Assembly: GCF_025263565.1 (NCBI RefSeq)
Contig: NZ_CP079865.1
Location: forward strand, 5,642,001-5,706,000
Reading direction: 5' to 3'
Source: Mycobacterium sp. SMC-8
GTDB lineage: Bacteria > Actinomycetota > Actinomycetes > Mycobacteriales > Mycobacteriaceae
Length of the DNA: 64,000 nt
A program made the position numbers and the translations under genes. Shown piece by piece: positions 29,368-37,945 of this stretch (positions are counted from its first letter, which is position 1; every line of letters begins with the position of its first letter). Under the pieces are notes generated by a model that did not search any database, had not been told where the DNA came from, and was given only the letters and a program-made list of their open reading frames with translations.

Positions 29368-30450
29368 ATGGCGGAATCCAGCATCGTGGTGCGCCCTGAG
29401 CCGAAGGACAGCGACTCCTACAGTGCCTCGTCGCGCCTGCAGGGCGCCGGACTGAAGCCGGCCATCGCCGTCTTCGAGCGTGCGGCGGCCGCGGTGCCGC
29501 TACCGAGGCCAGGCCAGCCGATCGTGATCGCCGACTACGGCGCGGCCAACGGCCTGAACTCGCTGCTGCCGATCGGTGCGGCGATCGCGGTGTTGCGCAA
29601 GCGAACCCGTCCGGAGCATTCGGTGCTGGTGGCCCACACCGACCGGCCGGACAACGACTTCACCGAGCTGTTTCACACCCTGGAGAACGACCCGGACACC
29701 TACCTGAACAAGGACAAGGCCACCTTCGTCTCGGCGATAGGCCGGTCGTTCTACTCCCAGATTCTGCCGTCGGACAGCGTGCACCTGGGCTGGAGTTCAT
29801 GGGCGATCGACTGGTTGACCCGCGTCCCGTGCGGCATCGACGGTCACATCCACGCGAATTTCTGTTCTGACGAGTTGGTGCGCGCGGCGTACGCACGGCA
29901 GGGTGCTCATGACTGGCACGAGTTCGTCGCGTTCCGCGGCCGGGAGCTGAGCCCGGGTGGCCGGCTCGTGGTGATGACGACGGCGATGGGCGACGACGGC
30001 GATCACGGTTTCCGGCTGCTGATGTCGGCCCTGCTCGACGCCCTCGACGAGCTGGCCGGCAGCGGCCTGCTGACCGCCGACGAGGTGGCGCGGATGTGCA
30101 TCCCGACCGTGGTCCGCCGCGCGGCCGACTTCGCGGCGCCGTTCGCCCCGTCGGGCCGTTTCGAACGGCTCGAGATCGAGCACCTGGAGATCTTCGACGC
30201 CACCGACCGGTTCTGGGAGAAATACCGGATCGACGGCGATGCAAGAGCTTTCGGAGCACGCTGGGCCGCCTTTGCGCGGGCGGCGTTGTTCGCCTCACTC
30301 GCGCATGCACTGGAGAACCGGGCCGCCGAGCGCGTCGGCGAATTCTTCGACCGGCTGGAGAAGGGCGCCGCCGAGCGGATCGCGGCGGCGCCGGAGCAGA
30401 CCCGGATACCGCTGGCCCACGTGGTCCTGTTCAAGCGGCCCAAGGCCTAA
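29368..30450 (+). CDS. SABATH-type carboxyl methyltransferase
   Basis: A 360-residue SAM-dependent methyltransferase of the SABATH group (plant salicylate/jasmonate methyltransferase family; bacterial members exist). PIVIADYGAANGLNSL is the SAM loop, DNDFTELF, VGRSFYSQ-like AIGRSFYSQILP, and SSWAIDWLTR follow in family order. I chose the ATG at 29368 because the family starts just before a Y-x2-S-x-LQ segment (here SYSASSRLQGAGL); the 57 codons upstream overlap the divergent membrane-protein gene. The substrate is probably a small carboxylic acid, but this cannot be told from sequence. Confidence 0.86.
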   Translation: MAESSIVVRPEPKDSDSYSASSRLQGAGLKPAIAVFERAAAAVPLPRPGQPIVIADYGAANGLNSLLPIGAAIAVLRKRTRPEHSVLVAHTDRPDNDFTELFHTLENDPDTYLNKDKATFVSAIGRSFYSQILPSDSVHLGWSSWAIDWLTRVPCGIDGHIHANFCSDELVRAAYARQGAHDWHEFVAFRGRELSPGGRLVVMTTAMGDDGDHGFRLLMSALLDALDELAGSGLLTADEVARMCIPTVVRRAADFAAPFAPSGRFERLEIEHLEIFDATDRFWEKYRIDGDARAFGARWAAFARAALFASLAHALENRAAERVGEFFDRLEKGAAERIAAAPEQTRIPLAHVVLFKRPKA

Positions 30451-31517
30451 CGGATCGTTCCGACTCCGGGGATCAGCGGCAGGTCCAGTGCGGTGACCCA
30501 GCCGGGTGAGCGGTCGTTGACCGCCGGCACCGCGTTCAGCGCGCGCAGGCCCGTCGCCAGGCATCCGGCCGCCGCGGCGTCTCGCCCCGAACCGTCGGTG
30601 AACCGGAACGCGGTCTCCTGGAAGATGCTGGGCGTGCCCTCGATGTCGACGCGGTACACGTCATTCTCGTTGCCCGCCGGCCAGTCCGGTGCGGCATCGT
30701 TGCCGATCCGGTTCACGTGCTCGAGCTGGATGCGGGTCTCACCCCGGTACACCCCGTTGACGGTGAAGCGGACGGCGGCGACGTTGCCCGGCGCGATGAC
30801 CCCTTTGGCGGTCTTGCGCTCCTCGGGCGTCACCCACTTCTCCCACGTCGTGGTGATGTCGTCGAGCATGATCCCGGCAGCGTGGGCGATCATCGGAACC
30901 GTGGCGCCCCAGGCGAATACCAGGATGTCCGGATTCTCCAGCATCGCCCGGTACTCGGGCAGTCTGCCGATGCCCATCTCGCGGTCGTAGTCGCCTTCGT
31001 AGTTGGTGTAGTCGAGCAGTTCGGAGGCGCGCACGCGACGGACCTCCGAGCACAGGCCCATCAGCGTCATCGGGAACAGGTCGTTGGCGAATCCGGGGTC
31101 GATGCCGGTGGTGAAGCACGACGACTCTCCGAGCTCACACGCCACAGTGATCGGCTCGATCCAGTTGGGCGGGTTCAGGTGCATGGTCGGCCAGATCCAC
31201 GGCGTCATCGCGGTCGAGCACACATCGATGCCGGCCCGCAGGAAGCGGGTGATCAGCTTGATGTTGGCCTCGGCGTGCGCGGCGGTCGGACCGTAGTGCA
31301 CCAGCGCGTCGGGTGACAGGTCGATCAGCGCGTCGACGTCGTCGGTGGCGATCACCCCGACGTCGCGGCCCAGCCCGCAGAGCTCGCCGACGTCACGGCC
31401 CACCTTGTCTGGATTGCTCACACCGACGCCGACAAGCTCGAACTGCGGATGCTTGACGACCTCGGCGATCACCATCCGGCCGACGAACCCGGTCCCCCAG
31501 ATCACCACTCGCTTCAT
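30447..31517 (-). CDS. Dihydrodipicolinate-reductase-like NAD(P) oxidoreductase (first paralogue)
   Basis: A 356-residue protein. The N-terminal Rossmann loop VIWGTGFVGRMVIAEVVKHP and a DapB-type fold are clear. Mycobacteria carry many such genes, often annotated as dihydrodipicolinate reductase or diaminopentanoate dehydrogenase-like, commonly near steroid or lipid catabolism genes. Conserved-looking blocks are FFTTGIDPGFANDLFP-type (here SCFTTGIDPGFANDL) and DYDREMGIGRLP. It is about as long as, and patterned like, the protein at 41382-42455. The stop overlaps the convergent methyltransferase stop by four bases. Function unproven. Confidence 0.83.
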   Translation of the reverse strand: MKRVVIWGTGFVGRMVIAEVVKHPQFELVGVGVSNPDKVGRDVGELCGLGRDVGVIATDDVDALIDLSPDALVHYGPTAAHAEANIKLITRFLRAGIDVCSTAMTPWIWPTMHLNPPNWIEPITVACELGESSCFTTGIDPGFANDLFPMTLMGLCSEVRRVRASELLDYTNYEGDYDREMGIGRLPEYRAMLENPDILVFAWGATVPMIAHAAGIMLDDITTTWEKWVTPEERKTAKGVIAPGNVAAVRFTVNGVYRGETRIQLEHVNRIGNDAAPDWPAGNENDVYRVDIEGTPSIFQETAFRFTDGSGRDAAAAGCLATGLRALNAVPAVNDRSPGWVTALDLPLIPGVGTIR

Positions 31518-31529
31518 CGCGCCGCTCCT

Positions 31530-32048
31530 CTAGAAGCAGCGCCGCAGGCCGCCGGGCTCACAGATCAACGGATACCGGTCGACCGGGATCGGCAGCGGTT
31601 CCTTGTAGGAGAGCGTGAACGGGGTCTCGATGATCCCCGGCGCCATCCCGCAGTTGCCGGTGTGGGTGATCTTGCGCGTGCCCGACATCGTGACATCGTC
31701 GAACCGGATGACCTCCACCGTCGGCGCCCAGCTGCCGTCCGGGCACTGCATGCCCTCCTTCTTCGGGGTGGTGAACCCCCACACACCGCCGACCAGCACC
31801 GCGTCACCTCCGGTCAGGCCCGACGACGGGGTGACGTGCAGCCGGCAGCCGACCGGCAGGTAGAGCGGTTCCCGCAGGTCACCGACCACCGGCACACACG
31901 ACGGAAAGATGGTCCACGTACCGGACTGCCCTTCGGAGGTGTAGTTGTAGACACCCTCCATCACGTTGGCCGCCTGGGCCGGGCCGGAGAATCCCACGGC
32001 GGCACCGGCGAGAACGACGACCGCGGCCACACCGCGCAGCAGCTTCAT
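31530..32048 (-). CDS. Exported protein of unknown function
   Basis: A 172-residue protein with a clean signal peptide (residues 1-26, ending GPAQA-A). The mature part is beta-rich and has cysteines at PSCVPV, GCRLHV, MQCPDG, GNCGM, LICEPG and the last-but-one residue, an even number that suggests disulfides. Resembles small mycobacterial secreted proteins annotated only as hypothetical. ATG at 32048. The gene ends 12 bases before the oxidoreductase gene downstream on the same strand. Confidence 0.8.
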   Translation of the reverse strand: MKLLRGVAAVVVLAGAAVGFSGPAQAANVMEGVYNYTSEGQSGTWTIFPSCVPVVGDLREPLYLPVGCRLHVTPSSGLTGGDAVLVGGVWGFTTPKKEGMQCPDGSWAPTVEVIRFDDVTMSGTRKITHTGNCGMAPGIIETPFTLSYKEPLPIPVDRYPLICEPGGLRRCF

Positions 32049-32166
32049 GCCCCGCAGTATTTCAGCCGTCGGTGGACAAAGTCACGGATTTGTCGGGTGC
32101 CGGGTTTTGCCCGCGGGGCGCCCGGGTAGAAGACCGGCACTGCAGACTCGAGTTCCGGGGTGGTTG

Positions 32167-32210
32167 CATATGGCGAGGACGGCGGTGCGCACCGCTGTTC
32201 TCGCCATATG
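32167..32210. promoter_or_regulatory. 44-nt near-perfect palindrome covering the start codon of the ABC binding-protein gene
   Basis: Arms CATATGGCGAG (32167-32177) and CTCGCCATATG (32200-32210) enclose a second inverted block around GCGGTGC|GCACCGC (32182-32195). All 22 opposed pairs are Watson-Crick except two that would be G-U in RNA (32178/32199 and 32181/32196). The initiator ATG at 32170-32172 lies in the outer arm, so the mRNA could fold over its own start. The coding strand and its complement both encode MARTAVRTAVLAIC here. Confidence 0.75.
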
Positions 32211-33717
32211 TGCGCTGCTGGTCGCCGTCACCGGTTGCTCGACCGGACAGCGCGTCGACCTCGGCCAGGGCACCGCCGGCGCCCTGGTGGCGGCGATCGC
32301 CGGCGAACCCGATCAACTCGACCCCCACAAGACCACGGCGTACTTCTCGTTCGAGGTGCTGGAGAACGTGTTCGACACGCTCGTCGAACCTGACGAGAAC
32401 CTCCGGATGCGGCCCGCGCTGGCCGAGGCGTGGGAGGTCAGTCCGGACCAGCTGACATGGACGTTCCGGATGCGTCCCGGCGTGACGTTCCACGACGGCA
32501 CTGTGCTGACCGCCGACGACGTGGTGTTCTCCTACCGGCGCATCATCGACGAGCAGCTGGCCAACTCGGACAAGTTCAGCTCGGTGCGCGCCGTCGAGGC
32601 CCCCGACCCGGCCACCGTGGTGATCCGCGTGGACCGCCCCACGCCGAACATGCTGACCAACCTCGGTGGCTTCAAAGGCATGGCGATCGTGTCGCGCGCC
32701 AACGTCGAGAGCGGGCGGATCGCCACCCACCCGGTCGGGACCGGGCCGTTCCGATTCCTCGGCCAGAAGAGCGGCGACTCGATCTCGCTGGGCGCCAACC
32801 CCGACTACTGGGATGGACCGCCAGGCGTCTCCGGCGTCACGTTCCGGTTCATCTCCGAACCGTCGACGGCGTTGTCGGCGCTGCAGGCCGGTGAGGTGGA
32901 CTGGACCGACTCGGTGCCGCCGCAGCGGGTGGCCCAGCTGCGCGACGACGATTCCGTCGAACTGGCGGTCACCCCGAGCAACGACTACTGGTATCTGGCG
33001 CTCAACGAGGCGCGCGAGCCGTGGAACGACGTGCGGGTGCGGCAGGCGATCGCCTACGCCGTCGACCGCGACGCGATCGTGCAGGCGACCAGCTACGGAA
33101 CCGCGGCGGTGAACCAGCTCGCGATCCCCGAGGGCAATCCGTGGTTCACCGCGTATGACAGGTATCGCGAGGACGGCGAGGCAGGTCTCGACACCGCCCG
33201 CAGCCTGCTCGACGCGGCGGGTGCGCGGCCCACCAGCCTCGACATGCTCGTCACCACCGAATACCCGGAGACCGTGACGGCAGCGCAGATCATCGCCGAC
33301 AACCTTGCGCCGCTTGGCATCACGGTGAACATCCGCACCGTCGACTTCGCCACCTGGCTCGACGAGCAGAACTCGGGCAACTTCGACATGCTGATGATGG
33401 GATGGCTGGGCAACATCGATCCGGACGACTTCTACTACGCCCAGCACCACACCGACGGCACCAGCAACGCGCAGAAATTCTCCGACCCCGAGGTCGACCG
33501 GCTGCTCGACGCCGGCCGCGTCGAGACCGACGAAGCCGCGCGCAAAGACGCGTACGCCAAGGCCGCGACGCTGATCGCCGACCAGGTCAGCTACATCTAC
33601 CTCTACAACCCCTCGGTCATCCAGGCGTGGAACCCGCAACTGTCGGGATACGAGGCGCGCCGTGACGGTGCGGTCCGGTTCCGCACGGCAACATTCGACA
33701 CCGGCGGGGGTGCGTGA
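32170..33717 (+). CDS. ABC transporter substrate-binding lipoprotein (dipeptide/oligopeptide type)
   Basis: A 515-residue binding protein of the SBP_bac_5 family. The signal peptide ends in a lipobox, LVAVTGC, with the lipidated cysteine at residue 23. EPDQLDPHKTT, LAEAWEVSPDQLTWTFRMRPGVTFHDGTVLTADDV and similar blocks are typical of DppA/OppA. The ATG at 32170 was chosen because it opens the signal peptide; the longer frame overlaps the divergent gene. The start sits in the palindrome described separately. Stop and next start overlap (GTGA). It delivers substrate, probably peptides, to the two permeases that follow. Confidence 0.92.
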   Translation: MARTAVRTAVLAICALLVAVTGCSTGQRVDLGQGTAGALVAAIAGEPDQLDPHKTTAYFSFEVLENVFDTLVEPDENLRMRPALAEAWEVSPDQLTWTFRMRPGVTFHDGTVLTADDVVFSYRRIIDEQLANSDKFSSVRAVEAPDPATVVIRVDRPTPNMLTNLGGFKGMAIVSRANVESGRIATHPVGTGPFRFLGQKSGDSISLGANPDYWDGPPGVSGVTFRFISEPSTALSALQAGEVDWTDSVPPQRVAQLRDDDSVELAVTPSNDYWYLALNEAREPWNDVRVRQAIAYAVDRDAIVQATSYGTAAVNQLAIPEGNPWFTAYDRYREDGEAGLDTARSLLDAAGARPTSLDMLVTTEYPETVTAAQIIADNLAPLGITVNIRTVDFATWLDEQNSGNFDMLMMGWLGNIDPDDFYYAQHHTDGTSNAQKFSDPEVDRLLDAGRVETDEAARKDAYAKAATLIADQVSYIYLYNPSVIQAWNPQLSGYEARRDGAVRFRTATFDTGGGA

Positions 33718-34670
33718 CCGTGATGATCGTGAGGTTCGTCGCGCGCCGGCTGCTGTACTCGGCGATCGTGTTGTTCGGCGTGCTGATCGTCGTTTTCGCG
33801 CTCGTACACCTGGTGCCCGGTGATCCGGTGCGCATCGCACTCGGCACCCGCTACACCCCCGAGGCCTACGAAGCACTGCGCGCCGCAAGCGGTCTCGACC
33901 GTCCGCTGGTGTCGCAGTTCTTCGGCTACCTCGGCTCGGCGCTGACCGGCGACCTCGGGGTCAGCTTCCGCAACGGCGACCCTGTCACCACGACGCTGTT
34001 GGAGCGGCTGCCGGCCACGCTGTCGCTCGGACTCGTCGGCATCGTCATCGCGCTGGCGATCGCGCTGCCCGCCGGCATCTACGCCGCGCTGCGGGAAGGC
34101 AGGCTCAGCGATGCGCTGGTCCGCATCGGCAGCCAGTTCGGGGTGTCGATCCCGGACTTCTGGATGGGCATCCTGTTGATCGCGTTGTTCTCGACGGTCT
34201 TGGGGTGGCTGCCGACGTCGGGCTACCGGCCGCTGTTCGAGGACCCCGCGGGGTGGCTGCGTCACGTGATCCTGCCCGGGCTGACCGTGGGTGTGGTGGC
34301 GGCGGCGATCATGACCCGCTATGTGCGCTCGGCGGTGTTGGAGGTCGCCGCAATGGGCTACGTCCGTACAGCCCGCTCCAAAGGACTTTCCCCGCGGGTC
34401 GTGACCTTCCGGCACACGGTGCGCAACGCGCTGGTGCCGATCCTGACCATCACCGGTATCCAGTTGGCCACCCTGCTGGGCGGCGTGATCGTCGTCGAGG
34501 TGGTGTTCGCGTGGCCCGGCCTGGGACGGCTGGTGTTCAACGCGGTGGCGGCCCGCGACTACCCGCTGATCCAGGGCGCGGTGCTGCTGATCGCGGCACT
34601 GTTCCTGGCGATCAACCTGCTCGTCGACGTGCTGTACGCCGTTGTGGACCCGAGGATCCGATTGGGATGA
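33714..34670 (+). CDS. ABC transporter permease, DppB type
   Basis: A 318-residue inner-membrane permease with about six helices. The first helix begins at residue 9 (RRLLYSAIVLFGVLIVVFAL). HLVPGDPVR and the EAA-type loop YVRTARSKGLSPRVVTFRH (coupling to the ATPase) are diagnostic for BPD_transp_1 dipeptide permeases. GTG start at 33714 overlaps the preceding stop. The stop overlaps the second permease start (ATGA). Confidence 0.93.
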   Translation: MTVMIVRFVARRLLYSAIVLFGVLIVVFALVHLVPGDPVRIALGTRYTPEAYEALRAASGLDRPLVSQFFGYLGSALTGDLGVSFRNGDPVTTTLLERLPATLSLGLVGIVIALAIALPAGIYAALREGRLSDALVRIGSQFGVSIPDFWMGILLIALFSTVLGWLPTSGYRPLFEDPAGWLRHVILPGLTVGVVAAAIMTRYVRSAVLEVAAMGYVRTARSKGLSPRVVTFRHTVRNALVPILTITGIQLATLLGGVIVVEVVFAWPGLGRLVFNAVAARDYPLIQGAVLLIAALFLAINLLVDVLYAVVDPRIRLG

Positions 34671-35551
34671 CGAGCACCGGACCGGACAGCACCCGCACCT
34701 CGTCGTGGCGGCTGCTCGCACGTAACCCGGTCACGCTGATCTGTGCGCTCGTGCTGATCGTCGTGGCGATCGTCGCGGTGGCGGCGAACTGGATCGCCCC
34801 TTACGGCGTCAACGACGTCGACGTGCCGAATGCCCTTGCCCCGCCCAGTGGTTCGCACTGGTTCGGCACTGACGAGTTGGGTCGCGACGTGTTGTCGCGG
34901 GTGCTGGTGGCAATTCAGGCGTCGATGCGGATCGCGGTCATCAGCGTGGTGCTCGCCATGGTCGTCGGTGTCGCGGTCGGGCTGATCGCCGGATACCGGG
35001 GCGGCTGGCTGGACACAGTGCTGATGCGGGTGGTGGACGTGATGTTCGCGTTCCCGGTGCTTCTGCTCGCGCTCGCGGTGGTCGCGATCCTCGGCCCGGG
35101 CGTGACGACGACGATCCTGGCGATCGCGATCGTGTACACGCCGATCTTCGCGCGGGTTTCGCGTGCCAGCACGCTCGGGGTGCGTACCGAACCGTACGTG
35201 TCGGCGTCGAAGGCCCTCGGCACCGGCGACGTGTACATCCTGCGGCGGCACATTCTGCCGAACATCGCGGGCCCACTGATCGTGCAGACGTCGCTGTCGC
35301 TGGCGTTCGCGATTCTGTCCGAGGCCGCGTTGTCGTTCCTGGGCCTCGGGATTCAGCCTCCGCAGCCGTCGCTGGGCAGGATGATCTTCGATTCGCAGGG
35401 GTTCGTGACGATGGCGTGGTGGATGGCGGTGTTCCCCGGGGCGGCGATCTTCGTGATCGTGTTGGCGTTCAACCTGTTCGGCGACGGGCTGCGCGATGTG
35501 CTGGATCCCAGACAGCGCACCACCGTCGAGGCCCGCAGGAGGGAGCCATGA
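34667..35551 (+). CDS. ABC transporter permease, DppC type
   Basis: A 294-residue permease. An N-terminal OppC-type region (LLARNPVTLICALVLIVVAI) precedes HWFGTDELGRDVLSRVL, and the EAA loop reads YVSASKALGTGDVYILRRHILPN, cited in two parts as residues about 183-192 and 193-205. FLGLGIQPPQPSLG is typical of DppC. The ATG at 34667 overlaps the DppB-type stop by four bases, and its own stop overlaps the ATPase start by four bases, so the four genes are tightly coupled. Confidence 0.93.
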   Translation: MTSTGPDSTRTSSWRLLARNPVTLICALVLIVVAIVAVAANWIAPYGVNDVDVPNALAPPSGSHWFGTDELGRDVLSRVLVAIQASMRIAVISVVLAMVVGVAVGLIAGYRGGWLDTVLMRVVDVMFAFPVLLLALAVVAILGPGVTTTILAIAIVYTPIFARVSRASTLGVRTEPYVSASKALGTGDVYILRRHILPNIAGPLIVQTSLSLAFAILSEAALSFLGLGIQPPQPSLGRMIFDSQGFVTMAWWMAVFPGAAIFVIVLAFNLFGDGLRDVLDPRQRTTVEARRREP

Positions 35552-37155
35552 CGGTGCTGAGCGTGCAGGACCTTCGGGTGCGCATCGGCGCCCGCTCCAT
35601 CGTCGACGGGGTGTCCTTCGACGTCGCCCGCGAGCAGACCGTCGGCATCGTCGGCGAGTCGGGCTCGGGCAAGACGATGACCGTGCTCGCCGCCACCGGC
35701 CTGCTGGACGCGCCGGGCGCCCGCGTCTCCGGCTCAAGCACCTTGACCGGCGGGGCCGAGCCCGTGCAGTTGGTCGGCGCGGCGCCGCGGGTGCTGCGTG
35801 GTGTGCACGGGGCGCGGATCGGGTTCGTCTTCCAGGATCCGGGGACGTCGTTGAACCCGCTGCTGACGCTGGAACGTCAGATCACCGAATCGCTGGAGAC
35901 ACACCGCAATCTGACCCGGCGGGCGGCCCAGGACCGCGCGCTGGAACTGCTGGAGGCCGTCGGGCTGCCCGACCCGCAGATGCGTCTGCACGCCTATCCG
36001 CACCAGCTCTCCGGCGGGCAGCGCCAGCGGGTGATGATCGCGATCGCGCTGGCGTGTGACCCCGAGCTCCTGATCGCCGACGAGCCGACCACCGCGCTCG
36101 ACGTCACCACCCAGGCGCAGATCATCGAGCTGGTGCGCACCCTGCAGTGCGACTTCGGCACCGCGGTGGTGTGGATCAGCCACGATCTCGGGGTGATCGG
36201 CCAGGTCGCCGACGAGGTGACGGTGATGCGGGGCGGGGTGACCGTCGAGCAGGCGCCGATCCTGGACGTGTTCGACCGGCCCCGCGACGAGTACACCCGC
36301 GATCTGCTCGCGGCGCGGCCCGTACTCGACCGGGCAGGCCCGCCGGCGGTCCCTGATGCGGAGCCTCTGCTCGCAGTCGACGGCCTCGACGTCCGGTTCA
36401 CGGTGAGCACCCCGGTCGGGCGGTCAACGGTGCATGCGGTCAAGGACGTGTCGTTCCGCGTGCGGCGCGGCACCACGTTGGGCCTGGTGGGCGAATCCGG
36501 TTCGGGCAAGTCCACGGTCGCGGCCTGCCTGACCGGCCTGGTGAAACCGGATGCGGGCACCGCGACGTTGGCCGGCGACGATGTGCTGACGGTCAAAGGT
36601 GCTGCGGCCAAACAGATCAGGCGCCGGGTCGGGATCGTGTTCCAGGATCCGTTCTCGTCGCTGAATCCTCGTGGCCGTATCGGTGATTCGATCGCCGAGC
36701 CGCTCGTGGTGCACAAGCTCGCCGACGGACGACAGGCCAGACGGCAACGGGTCGCGGAGCTGCTCGATCTGGTCGGGCTGCCGACCGAGTTCGCGCAGCG
36801 GTATCCGCACGAGCTCTCCGGTGGGCAACGGCAGCGGGTGAGTATCGCCCGCGCACTGGCCGCCGAACCGGATCTGCTGATTCTCGATGAGGCAACGGCG
36901 TCGCTGGACGTGTCGGTGCAGGCACGCGTGTTGGACCTGTTGTCACGGCTGCAACGCGAACTCGGACTGACGTATCTGCTGATCGGGCATGACCTCGCGG
37001 TGATCCGGCAGGTCAGCCACGAAGTGCTGGTGATGCGCGACGGTGCGGTGGTCGAGAACCGCCCCGCCGACGACCTGTTCGCCTCACCGGAGCAGGAGTA
37101 CACGAGGGCGCTGCTGGCCGCGGTCCCACCGGTGAAACCCCGCTCCGCCGTGTGA
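35548..37155 (+). CDS. ABC transporter ATPase with two fused nucleotide-binding domains (DppD-DppF type)
   Basis: A 535-residue fusion. The first domain has Walker A GESGSGKT at residues 36-43, signature [12 protein letters not shown] and Walker [10 protein letters not shown]. The second has Walker A GESGSGKS at about 315, signature [15 protein letters not shown] and Walker [11 protein letters not shown]. Both domains keep all the motifs needed for hydrolysis, so one chain replaces the usual DppD/DppF pair. Start ATG at 35548 overlaps the permease stop. It powers the importer encoded from 32170. Confidence 0.94.
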   Translation: MTVLSVQDLRVRIGARSIVDGVSFDVAREQTVGIVGESGSGKTMTVLAATGLLDAPGARVSGSSTLTGGAEPVQLVGAAPRVLRGVHGARIGFVFQDPGTSLNPLLTLERQITESLETHRNLTRRAAQDRALELLEAVGLPDPQMRLHAYPHQLSGGQRQRVMIAIALACDPELLIADEPTTALDVTTQAQIIELVRTLQCDFGTAVVWISHDLGVIGQVADEVTVMRGGVTVEQAPILDVFDRPRDEYTRDLLAARPVLDRAGPPAVPDAEPLLAVDGLDVRFTVSTPVGRSTVHAVKDVSFRVRRGTTLGLVGESGSGKSTVAACLTGLVKPDAGTATLAGDDVLTVKGAAAKQIRRRVGIVFQDPFSSLNPRGRIGDSIAEPLVVHKLADGRQARRQRVAELLDLVGLPTEFAQRYPHELSGGQRQRVSIARALAAEPDLLILDEATASLDVSVQARVLDLLSRLQRELGLTYLLIGHDLAVIRQVSHEVLVMRDGAVVENRPADDLFASPEQEYTRALLAAVPPVKPRSAV

Positions 37156-37186
37156 GGTTCGGCGGGCCCGTGAGAAAGTCGGGGGC

Positions 37187-37927
37187 ATGAGTCAACTGAG
37201 CGGCAAGGTCGCATTGGTCACGGGGGCGTCGGCGGGTCTGGGGGCGGCGACGGCGACGTTGTTCGCCGAACGCGGCGCGACGGTGTTCGGCATCGCGCGC
37301 GACGCGTCGCGCATGGCCGAGGTGTTCGCCGACATTCCCGGCGCCGCCTTCTCGTCGGTGGACATCACCTCGGCGGCCGCGTGCGCGCAGGCGGTGCAGG
37401 ACTGTGTCGACCGATTCGGCCGGCTCGACGTGCTCGCCAACATCGCCGGCTTCCACAAGATGCGGCACACGGTGTCGATGACCGACGACGACTGGGCGAC
37501 CGACTTGTCGGTGAACCTCCACGGCCCGTTCTTCCTGTGCCGCGCGGCGCTGCCGCACCTGCTGGAGTCGGGCGGCAACATCGTCAACGTCGCATCGATC
37601 GCGGGTGTGGAGGGTGAGGTGTACTCGGCCGGCTACTGCGCGGCCAAACACGGGCTGATCGGGTTGACGCGTGCGCTGGCCGTCGAATTCACCAAGGAGC
37701 GGCTGCGGGTCAACGCGATCTGTCCGGGTGGCATGCCGACCGCCCAGACCACCGAATTCAAGGCGCCCGACAACGCCGACTGGGATCTGATCATGCGGAT
37801 CGCGTCCCCGCGCGGCTTCATGGCGACCGAGGACGTGGCGAAGACGATCGCGTTCCTGGCCAGTGACGACGCCGCGGCGATTCACGGCGCGGTGTACCGC
37901 GTCGACAACGGCAAGGGCGCCGGCTGA
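37187..37927 (+). CDS. Short-chain dehydrogenase/reductase
   Basis: A 246-residue classical SDR. The cofactor loop [11 protein letters not shown] is at residues 13-23, NIAG in the middle, the catalytic serine in [10 protein letters not shown], and the Y-x3-K pair in YCAAKHG. The end is the usual [12 protein letters not shown] tail. The substrate is unknown. It starts 31 bases after the ABC ATPase on the same strand and may be read from the same transcript. Confidence 0.92.
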   Translation: MSQLSGKVALVTGASAGLGAATATLFAERGATVFGIARDASRMAEVFADIPGAAFSSVDITSAAACAQAVQDCVDRFGRLDVLANIAGFHKMRHTVSMTDDDWATDLSVNLHGPFFLCRAALPHLLESGGNIVNVASIAGVEGEVYSAGYCAAKHGLIGLTRALAVEFTKERLRVNAICPGGMPTAQTTEFKAPDNADWDLIMRIASPRGFMATEDVAKTIAFLASDDAAAIHGAVYRVDNGKGAG

Positions 37928-37945
37928 CCCGGTGAACGGTGCCAC

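Noticed and set aside
32062..33888. A 608-codon open frame antisense to the ABC binding protein
   Set aside because: Composition shadow: Arg/His/Val-rich with no domain, and the sense frame is a clear lipoprotein.
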